Shown in pieces: positions 59,401-64,000 of a stretch of 64,000 nucleotides of DNA. Positions within the stretch are counted from its first letter, which is position 1, and the number at the start of each line of letters is the position of its first letter. This stretch comes from Serripes groenlandicus (taxonomy: Eukaryota; Mollusca; Bivalvia; Cardiida; Cardiidae), in contig JASEVX010000012.1 of the NCBI GenBank assembly GCA_031761405.1, positions 26,459,217-26,523,216 of the forward strand, given 5' to 3'. The notes under the pieces are model-generated. The model was not told the DNA's origin. It did not search any database and worked only from the letters and a program-made list of their open reading frames with translations. A program made the position numbers and the translations under genes.

Positions 59401-62400
59401 CAGCATAATTTTGTAATCGGGTTGAGAAAATTATGGAAAATGGAGCTTTTGCTCATTTGTCCTTCTGTTTACAAGTCAGTAGTAGGGACAATGTACACAA
59501 GGCTGTGTATATTTTCAACTTTATATCTCACCTCAATGTTTGCTCCCTTGTTCACTCTCATACAGACATTGTTTTAAACCCACAATTAAAAGGCATATAC
59601 AGTTAACACGTTCCCACTTAAGACACATCTACAGCATACAACTTTTGAAAACATTTGGGCAATAATTACTCTTTTAATGTAAAGAGATTTTTCTCTTGTT
59701 TTAATTGAGAAGCTTTCACAGTGACCTGCTGTGGATTTGATGCCGTTTGTGGGAAAGGGTTAAATGTTTTATCGAGTTGTAATCATAGAGTATGAGGAGT
59801 CTGTATTAACCTTGATGCAACTTCCGAGTTTGGCATCTGCAACAGCAAGCTCTTCCTGGGCTTCTTTGGCCACCACTTTCTTGATGAGAGATTTCAAGGT
59901 CTTGCTCATTTTCCCTTCAATCGACGCTGTTATGGCTAAAAACAAGAAAGACAAATTTTTGTTGTATTGATAGATGAATAAGGGTAGAATGCAGTTTCCA
60001 AAACACTTCATAATACAGATACCACACTGGCCAGTTCATGCAACATATTTTGTCCCTATTTTCTTGCACCAGAACTCTGCACTTTGACCATTCTTCCCAC
60101 ATAAATAATTTTTAGCCAATTGTTAGAAGATGAATGGCACAAGTCACAATGACTTTCATCAATAATCAGAATAAACTTTTGCCATATTAGTTATCAAAGC
60201 AGAAAAAATATGTTAATATATCAACATTTAACCCTTTCCCTCATACAAAAATTCTGCGGCAGACGACTTAGAACATTTGACAAAATATGTTCTATTTAAA
60301 TGGATAATCTATGGCTAAAACTGGAAAACATTGTGACAAAAGGAGAAATTGCTCGGTTTGAGCAAATTCTTCTATTGCCACCGTTTAAAAAGCCATCTGC
60401 TGCTGATGCATCGGAAAACGTCTATATCAGGGAAAGGGTTAAAGCTGGTACAAGTTAATTCCCCCCAAGTGAAACAAGAGATGGGACTAGAAATTTGAGA
60501 TACCATTTAAACCCAATAAATTAAACTCTTTTTTTTACCTGCAAGTGCTTCTGTAGTATCTGCAAACTTTTTGAAATGTTTTAACTGTAATCTGAAATGT
60601 TAAACAAAATATACATTTATATAAGATCATCAACTGGCTCCATGCATTTTTGGGTATTGTAGCGGTTATCGAGAGGGAAATTGGCATTGTAAAATGCCAT
60701 ACTAGGAAATTTACTTAAATAATATTGTTAGACAGTAGTTCAATAATAAACAACTGCAAACATAATTATTTTCTCTCATGCAAACAATTTGACAGACACC
60801 GACAACTTTTGAAAACATTTTGGTAAAGGAAAATTGCCAATAACAAGAAATATTGTCATTTGCTACAATGTTTTTTTTAAATTCCTATCAAAGAAATTGA
60901 CTTTCATATACATAAAATTATTTTTTACTAATTATTTCAAAATTCATCTAATGGAAAAAAAATGTAAGTGAGAAAGGCTAAAATATATAGAATAACCAAG
61001 TCCAATTCAACCAACCTTACAAATCTTAAAGAGCGTAATTCAGCATTTTCGTTTTCCTAATATTTTGTAAGTTTAATAGTTGAAAGTATTTAAGTAAATG
61101 ACTAAGATGACATAAATAGTAAGACTGCAGACTAACAATACGTGATGAGAATTTTGAAATGACAATTTAGGCAATTTTCTTAGGGAAACAAAAATGATGA
61201 GATTTCAAGTATTACATAGCGCTAAGTAAGGTTGGATGAATTGCCATGTAAAATTAGAAATTCTGTACATAACACACATTTTTAAACCTTTTCCACATAG
61301 AACAAATCTGCTGATGACAGAAAATATCTTCACCAAAATAGGAAATCTGTCATTTTAATAGTTGAAAACATTGTAACAAAAGGAGAAATTCATCCTTTTG
61401 CCACAATATTTTTTCATTTTCTCAAGACAGATGTTCTTGTAACTTACAATTTACTTGCTTTATCTGGAGATTCAAAATCTAGGTATATATTTTCAGCTTC
61501 TTTCAACTTCTTTTCCTTCAGAACCTATAAAAAGAGAAATAATCAAGATTTATCAACTTGCAACAAATACCTTTAGAAGTATTAAATCAAGTCCTGGTTA
61601 TGCACAATGACTTGACAAGGAAAACATCCTCACAAAGTCCCGACATTTACATGCTTACTAACCTTTTCTCATCCTCAAGGGGGGAGTTTCATGATCTCAA
61701 TGTGGGAGATTGGGTGTTAAAGTTGGTGATTTTCGAATGTTAGAAAATGGCTCTAGTAATTTTCAGTACATTTATTCTCATGATTTGAAAAATCTAGTTT
61801 TTACCCCACGATCGAATCGGAAGGTTTGGTAAGCATGCATTTATCATCAGATAAAATGCACTTGCAGTGATCCAAGTTATTTAGTTTTTTTAACTAGACC
61901 AAAAGCTTCAAACCAAATTTTGTGATTTGAAAAGGAGATAACTTTGATTAAATAAATGTTAAGTTGGCTATGAGACACAGGGGGCACATTTTTGACTACA
62001 AAGTAATGTGCAAAGCTTAAATGCAATACACCTAGAAGTAAGGGACACATTAACCTTTTATCTCAACAGAGCTTTAGATGAGGGGAGTTTTGCTTATTCT
62101 AAAATCGTGTAATTTGACCCTCAACCCTATGTTGTGGGTACTTGAAAGAATAATTACAGTGAGACGATTTTTTAGAGTACCCACATCATAGGAATTAGTT
62201 GGATAATAAGAGAAATTGTGACGAAAAGAGTTGAATACCCCTCTTTATCTGGATCTCTGTTCCTGGTGGAAAAAGTGCTAAAGGAAAATCAATTAATTGA
62301 TGGCGAGAAGGATCGAGTCCAAGATCTATGAAAGTTTTCTACACATTTGAATTTCTGCAAAAATTTAAAGGCATCTAAATTTAGTCTTGATGCATCTTAA

Positions 62401-62839
62401 GTGATATTAATCAAAAGCGTTCCAGGACCGTGGAACAAACTTGTCGCCTTGAAAGTAAGATAAAAAGTGAGGAATTTTAGATCGATCAAGTGCTGCAAGT
62501 TTTGAGTGATGAAAACAAATGGTGAATATTAACCATGTTCCCGACTCGGATAATTTAGAAATCTTCAAGAGTTATTCGCTCACGAAAATGTTTTTCAGAT
62601 TGTGTTGATCCATGAATGTTTCCTTTGAAAATAACTTTTCATGCAAAAATTAAATGTCCAAATTCAACCACGTGGGAAACACGTTGCAAACCCGATCGCT
62701 GTTAAATTCACTTTTTTGTCAAATGTCTTGACAATTAAGGGTTTGAAACATTTTTAAATATGGTGCAAACATGATAGAACAAACGAAATACAACCTTAAA
62801 GACGGCATAGCCGGCTGCTGTTTCAAATAAGACCAACAT
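41403..62839 (-). CDS. NOP58: NOP58, box C/D snoRNP core protein (14 coding exons)
   Basis: NOP58 pairs with NOP56, fibrillarin and 15.5K/SNU13 to form box C/D snoRNPs that guide 2'-O-methylation and pre-rRNA processing in the nucleolus. Coding exons, in transcript order: 62795-62839, 61448-61524, 60539-60591, 59811-59935, 58807-58940, 58015-58079, 56969-57103, 56162-56307, 55681-55807, 54892-55055, 54214-54348, 53498-53574, 48104-48231, 41403-41494. Every intron is GT-AG and phases agree, giving 1,503 nt (500 aa; the human protein is about 529 aa). The start [15 protein letters not shown] is the family N-terminus. The NOP5NT region covers about residues 1-60, the Nop domain about 150-400 (with HASLV and [10 protein letters not shown]), and the C-terminus is a Lys tract then SKDDEDD. 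Introns 12 and 13 hold three snoRNA-like arrays in sense orientation. Confidence 0.95.
41560..41862. repeat. M1 MITE in NOP58 intron 13
   Basis: Right end ACATGTGGAAAAGGGTCAA with AGTCGTCTGCTGCAAAGG; the left end is diverged. Confidence 0.55.
42165..42243 (-). ncRNA. Box C/D snoRNA-like, family B copy 1
   Basis: On the minus strand the unit is a 79-nt sequence: closing-stem half near the 5' end, TGATGATGA as box C, and GGTCAGG|CTGA with box D near the 3' end, followed by TAGACAAGAT. In this copy the 5' stem half is mutated (ATCTTTTTG). Its internal GGACTCAT could pair with an 18S segment AUGAGUCC. Confidence 0.65.
42409..42487 (-). ncRNA. Box C/D snoRNA-like, family B copy 2
   Basis: 5' ATCTTGT and 3' ACAAGAT make a perfect 7-bp terminal stem. 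Box C is TGATGATGA and box D is CTGA after GGTCAGG. The middle has the B2-type sequence (GAACTCATGTTGATGAT). Confidence 0.75.
42814..42892 (-). ncRNA. Box C/D snoRNA-like, family B copy 3
   Basis: B1-type, GGACTCATGTTGATGATATA; perfect ATCTTGT/ACAAGAT stem and both boxes intact. Confidence 0.75.
43058..43136 (-). ncRNA. Box C/D snoRNA-like, family B copy 4
   Basis: B2-type (GAACTCATGGTGATGATAAA); stem, C and D boxes intact. Confidence 0.75.
43467..43525 (-). ncRNA. Deleted family B copy 5
   Basis: Box D and its guide are kept, but about 20 nt are lost near the 5' end, including GGACTCAT, and the 3' stem is mutated (ACAATAT). Probably not functional. Confidence 0.5.
43685..43763 (-). ncRNA. 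Box C/D snoRNA-like, family B copy 6
   Basis: B2-type; the terminal stem is shortened to CTTGT/ACAAG by an A/T change at the 5' end; both boxes intact. Confidence 0.7.
43789..43862 (-). ncRNA. Degenerate family C copy 1
   Basis: Box D region (AGCGCTCTGATATA) is present, but the box C end (AATGATGAG) is missing. A second fragment with only the box C half lies at 43886-43944. Confidence 0.45.
43995..44077 (-). ncRNA. Box C/D snoRNA-like, family C copy 2 (reference copy)
   Basis: Minus strand, 83 nt: AGCATAC stem, AATGATGAG (box C), GACTTTTTAACCAGTTCTGC (possible D' as CTGC), GACGATGATTATAA (possible C'), CTTTCCACAGCGCT|CTGA (box D) and TGTATACT. The stem pairs 6 of 7. The nine bases CTTTTTAAC could pair with GUUAAAAAG, which I recall in 18S rRNA. 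The main D guide (CUUUCCACAGCGCU) has no target I know. Confidence 0.7.
44127..44213 (-). ncRNA. Box C/D snoRNA-like, family C copy 3
   Basis: The 87-nt form with CATA inserted after box D, which gives a perfect CATAC/GTATG stem; both boxes intact. Confidence 0.7.
44267..44349 (-). ncRNA. Box C/D snoRNA-like, family C copy 4
   Basis: 83-nt form; carries AAGATGATT instead of GACGATGATT at the presumed C' box. Confidence 0.7.
44350..44690. other. Unique insert interrupting the family C array
   Basis: Non-array sequence with an AGCTCTTCTGGCC / GGCCAGAAGAGCT hairpin at 44643-44671; no gene. Confidence 0.5.
44693..44774 (-). ncRNA. Box C/D snoRNA-like, family C copy 5
   Basis: 83-nt form with one T fewer in the CTTTTTAAC tract (82 nt); boxes intact. 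Confidence 0.7.
44826..44912 (-). ncRNA. Box C/D snoRNA-like, family C copy 6
   Basis: 87-nt form; 5' stem end changed to ATCATAC, the CATAC/GTATG pairing is kept. Confidence 0.7.
44966..45047 (-). ncRNA. Box C/D snoRNA-like, family C copy 7
   Basis: 82-nt form; boxes intact. Confidence 0.7.
45128..45214 (-). ncRNA. Box C/D snoRNA-like, family C copy 8
   Basis: 87-nt form; the downstream spacer has a duplicated CAACTTTGGTCT block. Confidence 0.7.
45295..45381 (-). ncRNA. Box C/D snoRNA-like, family C copy 9
   Basis: 87-nt form; first of the units included in a 522-bp higher-order duplication. Confidence 0.7.
45462..45549 (-). ncRNA. Box C/D snoRNA-like, family C copy 10
   Basis: 88 nt (one extra T in the CTTTTTTAAC tract); partner of copy 13. 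Confidence 0.7.
45604..45686 (-). ncRNA. Box C/D snoRNA-like, family C copy 11
   Basis: 83-nt form; partner of copy 14. A box C half-unit with a changed GGGAC follows at 45735-45769. Confidence 0.7.
45817..45903 (-). ncRNA. Box C/D snoRNA-like, family C copy 12
   Basis: 87-nt form; partner of copy 9 at a distance of 522 bp. Confidence 0.7.
45984..46071 (-). ncRNA. Box C/D snoRNA-like, family C copy 13
   Basis: 88 nt; shares the extra T with copy 10, which supports the segmental duplication. Confidence 0.7.
46126..46208 (-). ncRNA. Box C/D snoRNA-like, family C copy 14
   Basis: 83-nt form; same spacer variants as copy 11. Confidence 0.7.
46343..46429 (-). ncRNA. Box C/D snoRNA-like, family C copy 15
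   Basis: 87-nt form; 5' stem end AACATAC. Confidence 0.7.
46482..46563 (-). ncRNA. Degenerate family C copy 16
   Basis: Box C is mutated (AATTATGAG) and several internal bases differ; box D is kept. Probably inactive. Confidence 0.5.
46618..46704 (-). ncRNA. Box C/D snoRNA-like, family C copy 17
   Basis: 87-nt form; 5' end CGCATAC; boxes intact. Confidence 0.7.
46763..46849 (-). ncRNA. Box C/D snoRNA-like, family C copy 18
   Basis: 87-nt form; first family C unit to be transcribed in NOP58 intron 13. Confidence 0.7.
47214..47292 (-). ncRNA. Box C/D snoRNA-like, family B copy 7
   Basis: B2-type; perfect stem and boxes. It stands alone, outside the 650-bp repeats. Confidence 0.75.
47703..47781 (-). 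ncRNA. Box C/D snoRNA-like, family B copy 8
   Basis: First family B unit after the intron 13 donor, about 320 nt from the exon. It mixes B1 (GGACTCATGG) and B2 features; the stem has ATCTGGT/ACAAGAT with one mismatch. Confidence 0.7.
47782..48103. other. Intron 13 donor-proximal sequence with an S3 SINE fragment
   Basis: AACAGGTACTAGGCAAGAAA, TGTACCTTGCCCAAGGA near 47816-47860 resembles the S3 SINE body. Confidence 0.45.
48104..48231 (-). CDS. NOP58: NOP58 exon 13
   Basis: Encodes [40 protein letters not shown]: the charged linker after the Nop domain, with a basic PNKKRK nuclear/nucleolar signal. Confidence 0.9.
48259..48464. repeat. M1 MITE in NOP58 intron 12
   Basis: TTAA|CCCTTTCCTACATATAG to TGTATGAGAGAAAGG. 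Confidence 0.7.
49202..49282 (-). ncRNA. Degenerate family A copy 1
   Basis: Overall match to family A, but box D is changed from CTGA to CTCT, so it is likely inactive. Confidence 0.5.
49422..49497 (-). ncRNA. Box C/D snoRNA-like, family A copy 2 (reference copy)
   Basis: Minus strand, 76 nt: GTCTTG stem; TTTATGATGA (box C); TTCATCAGAGCCTTTTGT then CTGA (D'); AATACATTGATGC (C'-like); TTTAATGATAGGA then CTGA (box D); ATCAAGAC closing a perfect 6-bp stem. The ten bases directly before box D (AAUGAUAGGA) complement UCCUAUCAUU of 28S rRNA domain V as I recall it; the fifth base from box D would address the A in UCCUA. These are textbook box C/D features. Confidence 0.85.
49611..49686 (-). ncRNA. 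Box C/D snoRNA-like, family A copy 3
   Basis: 76 nt, all boxes, stem and guide as in copy 2. Confidence 0.8.
49810..50045. repeat. Diverged spacer repeat between family A units
   Basis: Segments such as AACAGATCAAATGAGAAAAG and CCCAAGCCTGATTGGTTAC recur here and at 50465, 50825, 51190, 51545 and 52430. Confidence 0.55.
50160..50236 (-). ncRNA. Box C/D snoRNA-like, family A copy 4
   Basis: 77 nt (one extra A in the D' guide region); boxes, stem and 28S guide intact. Confidence 0.8.
50445..50475 (-). ncRNA. Truncated family A fragment
   Basis: Only the box D end remains (TAGGACTGAATCAAGAC); it joins spacer repeat sequence abruptly. Confidence 0.45.
50517..50592 (-). ncRNA. Box C/D snoRNA-like, family A copy 5
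   Basis: One stem mismatch (GTTTTG/CAAGAC, which keeps a G-U type pair); other elements intact. Start of a 365-bp tandem unit. Confidence 0.8.
50882..50957 (-). ncRNA. Box C/D snoRNA-like, family A copy 6
   Basis: 365 bp from copy 5, same GTTTTG stem variant. Confidence 0.8.
51247..51322 (-). ncRNA. Box C/D snoRNA-like, family A copy 7
   Basis: 365 bp from copy 6; 3' stem CCAGAC; boxes and guide intact. Confidence 0.8.
51606..51681 (-). ncRNA. Box C/D snoRNA-like, family A copy 8
   Basis: 359 bp from copy 7; all elements intact. Confidence 0.8.
52265..52413. repeat. Foldback MITE in NOP58 intron 12
   Basis: ATCCATCACACGTTTTTCTT / AAACTCATGATGGAT outer arms and TTTCTTTGGAGAAGATTTCT / AGAAATCTTGATCTCCAAAG inner arms form a long imperfect hairpin; GTTATTAACC/GGTTAATAAC is at the tip. 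It lies between family A copies 8 and 9. Confidence 0.65.
52603..52678 (-). ncRNA. Box C/D snoRNA-like, family A copy 9
   Basis: 76 nt, intact boxes, guide and stem. Confidence 0.8.
52787..52862 (-). ncRNA. Box C/D snoRNA-like, family A copy 10
   Basis: 76 nt, intact. Confidence 0.8.
53264..53339 (-). ncRNA. Box C/D snoRNA-like, family A copy 11
   Basis: 76 nt, intact; the first family A unit transcribed, about 160 nt into intron 12. Confidence 0.8.
53498..53574 (-). CDS. NOP58: NOP58 exon 12
   Basis: [25 protein letters not shown]: Gly/Ser linker after the Nop domain; leaves phase 2, matched by exon 13. Confidence 0.9.
53912..54108. repeat. M1 MITE in NOP58 intron 11
   Basis: CCCTTTCCCTCATACGAC to ATATGAGGGAAAGGG, then TTAA; central GGAGAAATTGCTTG hairpin. 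Confidence 0.75.
54214..54348 (-). CDS. NOP58: NOP58 exon 11
   Basis: [40 protein letters not shown]: end of the Nop domain. Confidence 0.95.
54892..55055 (-). CDS. NOP58: NOP58 exon 10
   Basis: [40 protein letters not shown], then [13 protein letters not shown]: the Nop-domain core that contacts the k-turn RNA and 15.5K. Confidence 0.95.
55681..55807 (-). CDS. NOP58: NOP58 exon 9
   Basis: [20 protein letters not shown], then [20 protein letters not shown]. Confidence 0.95.
56018..56110. repeat. Small inverted repeat in NOP58 intron 8
   Basis: ACAGGCCTTTTTCTAGGCAT and its exact complement ATGCCTAGAAAAAGGCCTGT at 56091-56110. Confidence 0.65.
56162..56307 (-). CDS. NOP58: NOP58 exon 8
   Basis: [20 protein letters not shown], then [19 protein letters not shown]: coiled-coil region that pairs NOP58 with NOP56. 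Confidence 0.95.
56735..56945 (+). repeat. tRNA-derived SINE type S4, sense, in NOP58 intron 7
   Basis: GTGGTGCAGAGGTAGAGCGT (A box) and CCCTGGTTCTAGTCCTG (B box), then body TCGGCACGAGTACTGGTTAA, GAAGCAGACATCGAGCGTG, AAGCTTGTTTCG and an A-rich end. Confidence 0.75.
56969..57103 (-). CDS. NOP58: NOP58 exon 7
   Basis: [20 protein letters not shown], then [20 protein letters not shown]. The [11 protein letters not shown] signature is diagnostic of the Nop family. Confidence 0.95.
57775..57968 (-). repeat. SINE type S3, antisense, in NOP58 intron 6
   Basis: ACAGTTCACTTATTCATGAT, TACGCTAGGCTAAGAAATGT, GACTTGGGATCGAACC and tRNA-like CCAACACTAAACAATCGACCA. Degraded relative to 31525. Confidence 0.65.
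58015..58079 (-). CDS. NOP58: NOP58 exon 6
   Basis: [20 protein letters not shown], in phase between exons 5 and 7. Confidence 0.95.
58120..58268 (-). repeat. SINE type S2 3' part, antisense, in NOP58 intron 5
   Basis: TTTCAACAATTTTTCATTTA, AACCAGCAGTACTACTGG, CCCGACACCAGCCAGTAAGG, GGAGGGCAGTCATTAATACC. Confidence 0.65.
58807..58940 (-). CDS. NOP58: NOP58 exon 5
   Basis: [45 protein letters not shown]. Confidence 0.95.
58985..59110. repeat. M1 MITE core in NOP58 intron 4
   Basis: TTGTTCATTATGAGCAATTT and ATCTTAAGCCATAATGGTTT hairpin; the ends are lost. Confidence 0.45.
59607..59759. repeat. M1 MITE in NOP58 intron 4
   Basis: TTAA on both sides; ends CACGTTCCCACTTAAG and CGTTTGTGGGAAAGGG. 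Confidence 0.7.
59811..59935 (-). CDS. NOP58: NOP58 exon 4
   Basis: [44 protein letters not shown] is a NOP58 hallmark. Confidence 0.95.
60232..60438. repeat. M1 MITE in NOP58 intron 3, clean TTAA duplication
   Basis: TTAA at 60228-60231 and 60439-60442 flanks CCCTTTCCCTCATACA ... TATATCAGGGAAAGGG. Confidence 0.85.
60539..60591 (-). CDS. NOP58: NOP58 exon 3
   Basis: 53 nt; completes a split Leu codon, then [17 protein letters not shown]. Confidence 0.9.
60770..60985. repeat. Diverged M1 MITE in NOP58 intron 2
   Basis: TTTCTCTCATGCAAACAATT, CGACAACTTTTGAAAACATT and GTAAGTGAGAAAGG ends. Confidence 0.5.
61285..61430. repeat. Truncated M1 MITE in NOP58 intron 2
   Basis: ACCTTTTCCACATAGAAC at the left and the hairpin AAAAGGAGAAATTCATCCTT; the right terminus is missing. 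Confidence 0.55.
61448..61524 (-). CDS. NOP58: NOP58 exon 2
   Basis: [25 protein letters not shown], ending at a GTAAGT donor with phase 2. Confidence 0.95.
61525..62794 (-). other. NOP58 intron 1
   Basis: 1.27 kb; no snoRNA-like sequence or recognised repeat was found. Confidence 0.6.
62795..62839 (-). CDS. NOP58: NOP58 exon 1 (start)
   Basis: ATG at 62837-62839 begins [15 protein letters not shown]; donor AAG|GTTGTA. The N-terminus agrees with the family, which fixes the start. Confidence 0.93.
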
Positions 62840-62903
62840 CTTGTCTTCTTTCCTGTCAACAGTGTCTGCTCTTCTCTACCCACGAGGATCTAACTTACTG
62901 GGT

Positions 62904-62915
62904 ACGCATGCGCAG
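62904..62915 (-). promoter_or_regulatory. NRF1-like site in the NOP58 promoter region
   Basis: CTGCGCATGCGT on the minus strand matches the NRF1 consensus YGCGCAYGCGCR except near one end. It is about 65 bp upstream of the ATG, where ribosome-biogenesis gene promoters often carry this site. Confidence 0.4.
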
Positions 62916-63203
62916 TCTCCAAAAGAGGAGAGTCGGGGGGGGGAAAACGGAGAGTACTTATTCGTATCATTACATTTCGCTACTAGAATATTTAAAATAA
63001 ATTATTGTTTTGTTACTTCTGCATCTGATTTCGTTAACAATAGCCAGTGCAATTTTTTAAAATAAAGGCAGAAAGATCTTGTTAATTTCCTTTATTATTC
63101 AAATGTAAATATACACAATTTAGCCATCAGACGACCAGCTTCTACGCTTTTATCAATGGCTTGCATTAACTAGAATACTAATTAGTTCGGAATAAATTAA
63201 TAC

Positions 63204-63489
63204 GAGCCGATCCACGAACAAACCAACATTATGAACTATGCGTAAAATATCGACCCAGATCAGCCTAAGCATGCCGCGCAGGCTAAACCAGAGACATATA
63301 AACACATGTTTATATGTCTCTGGCTAAACCGGACTGACACGTTTCGCCTCCTGTGGATTTTCTGTTACAGGAATCTTTACTCTATACCTATATCCCTCTG
63401 AGACGGAATGTGCCGGCCTGGATTAGCATGCGCGGATTGCACTGGCTGATCTGGGTCGAAACATAACGCAGAGTCCATAATGTTGGCTC
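63204..63489. repeat. M3 MITE with a central 36-nt hairpin
   Basis: GAGCCGATCCACGAACAAAC to ACATAATGTTGGCTC-type ends. At 63288-63323 the near-perfect palindrome CCAGAGACATATAAACA / TGTTTATATGTCTCTGG sits between two copies of GGCTAAACC. Confidence 0.7.
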
Positions 63490-63625
63490 ATATCGAAGAC
63501 ATAAAGCGAGGGATCACTTGAAACCACTCGATTTTCGGAGTAACTTATAGGACCCTTTCGACTTAAGAGTTTTCTCGAGTCCACATTATATTTAGAACTT
63601 TTAGATATAATTTAGACATTCTATA

Positions 63626-63922
63626 ACCTTTTCACAGTTATAGACACATTTTGACACATTTGCAGCAGACGACTTTTGAAAACATGGTTGCAAAAGAAAA
63701 AAATGCTCGTAATGAGCAATTTCTCCTTTTGCCACAATATTTTCAACTTAATATAATAAATATATTTTCATTTATTGGTGCATGTTTCTAAAGTTGTGCA
63801 GATTTGCAGATTTCATAATGGGCAATTTTGCCAAAATTTTGCAACTTGAATATTTATATTTTCGTTTATTGATGCATTATTTTAAAGTCATCTGCTGATT
63901 TGTTGTATGTGTGAAAAGGTTA
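63626..63922. repeat. M1-like MITE, enlarged
   Basis: CCTTTTCACAGTTATAGAC to TGTATGTGTGAAAAGG with GCAGCAGACGACTTTTGAAA. The right half contains repeated TATATTTTCATTTATTGGTGC segments, and another such segment plus a CTTCTGCTGCAGAT end runs out of the window. Confidence 0.6.
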
Positions 63923-64000
63923 AAAATAAAATAGAATATAATATTATAATAATTTATTTTCATTTATTGGTTCATGTTTTAAAAGCCTTCTGCTGCAGAT

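Overview
This is animal nuclear DNA: AT-rich, intron-bearing and crowded with transposable elements. The tRNA-derived SINEs, TTAA-flanked MITEs, a Ngaro-type retrotransposon and a LINE C-terminus of a type common in mollusc genomes suggest a lophotrochozoan, most likely a bivalve. That placement is inference; nothing in the window fixes the species.

Only one host gene is clear: NOP58, the core box C/D snoRNP protein, on the minus strand from about 62.84 kb (ATG) to 41.40 kb (stop). Fourteen coding exons with matching splice phases give a 1,503-nt CDS (500 aa plus stop). Its two last introns are unusually large because they carry three amplified families of box C/D snoRNA-like units in the NOP58 sense orientation. 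Family A has 11 units plus a fragment in intron 12; family B has 8 units and family C has 18 units in intron 13. They have terminal stems, C (RUGAUGA) and D (CUGA) boxes, and several have D'/C' boxes. Family A carries a 10-nt guide next to box D that matches 28S rRNA as I recall it. A gene for the snoRNP scaffold therefore hosts a large array of the RNAs that scaffold binds.

1-1.5 kb: MITEs. 1.54-11.16 kb: a 9.6-kb Polinton/Maverick derivative with a 6-bp target duplication (aacgtg) and termini starting 5'-AG. It is almost entirely two inverted arms (3.5 and 4.8 kb) around a 1.27-kb core that holds a broken protein-primed DNA polymerase B fragment. Each arm carries a two-exon gene of unknown function, open in the left arm and frameshifted in the right.

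11-33 kb: no convincing host gene. The region is a mosaic of MITEs (three families), SINEs (four types), a degenerate LINE 3' fragment, and two adjacent minisatellites (54 bp and 74 bp units) that grew inside one SINE copy.

33.1-39.1 kb: a degenerate Ngaro-type tyrosine-recombinase retrotransposon with complete A1-gag-RT/RH-YR-B1-A2-B2 split direct repeats, itself hit by two SINE insertions. 39-41 kb: MITE and short repeats. 41.3-62.9 kb: NOP58. 62.9-64 kb: its 5' flank with an NRF1-like site, then further MITEs.
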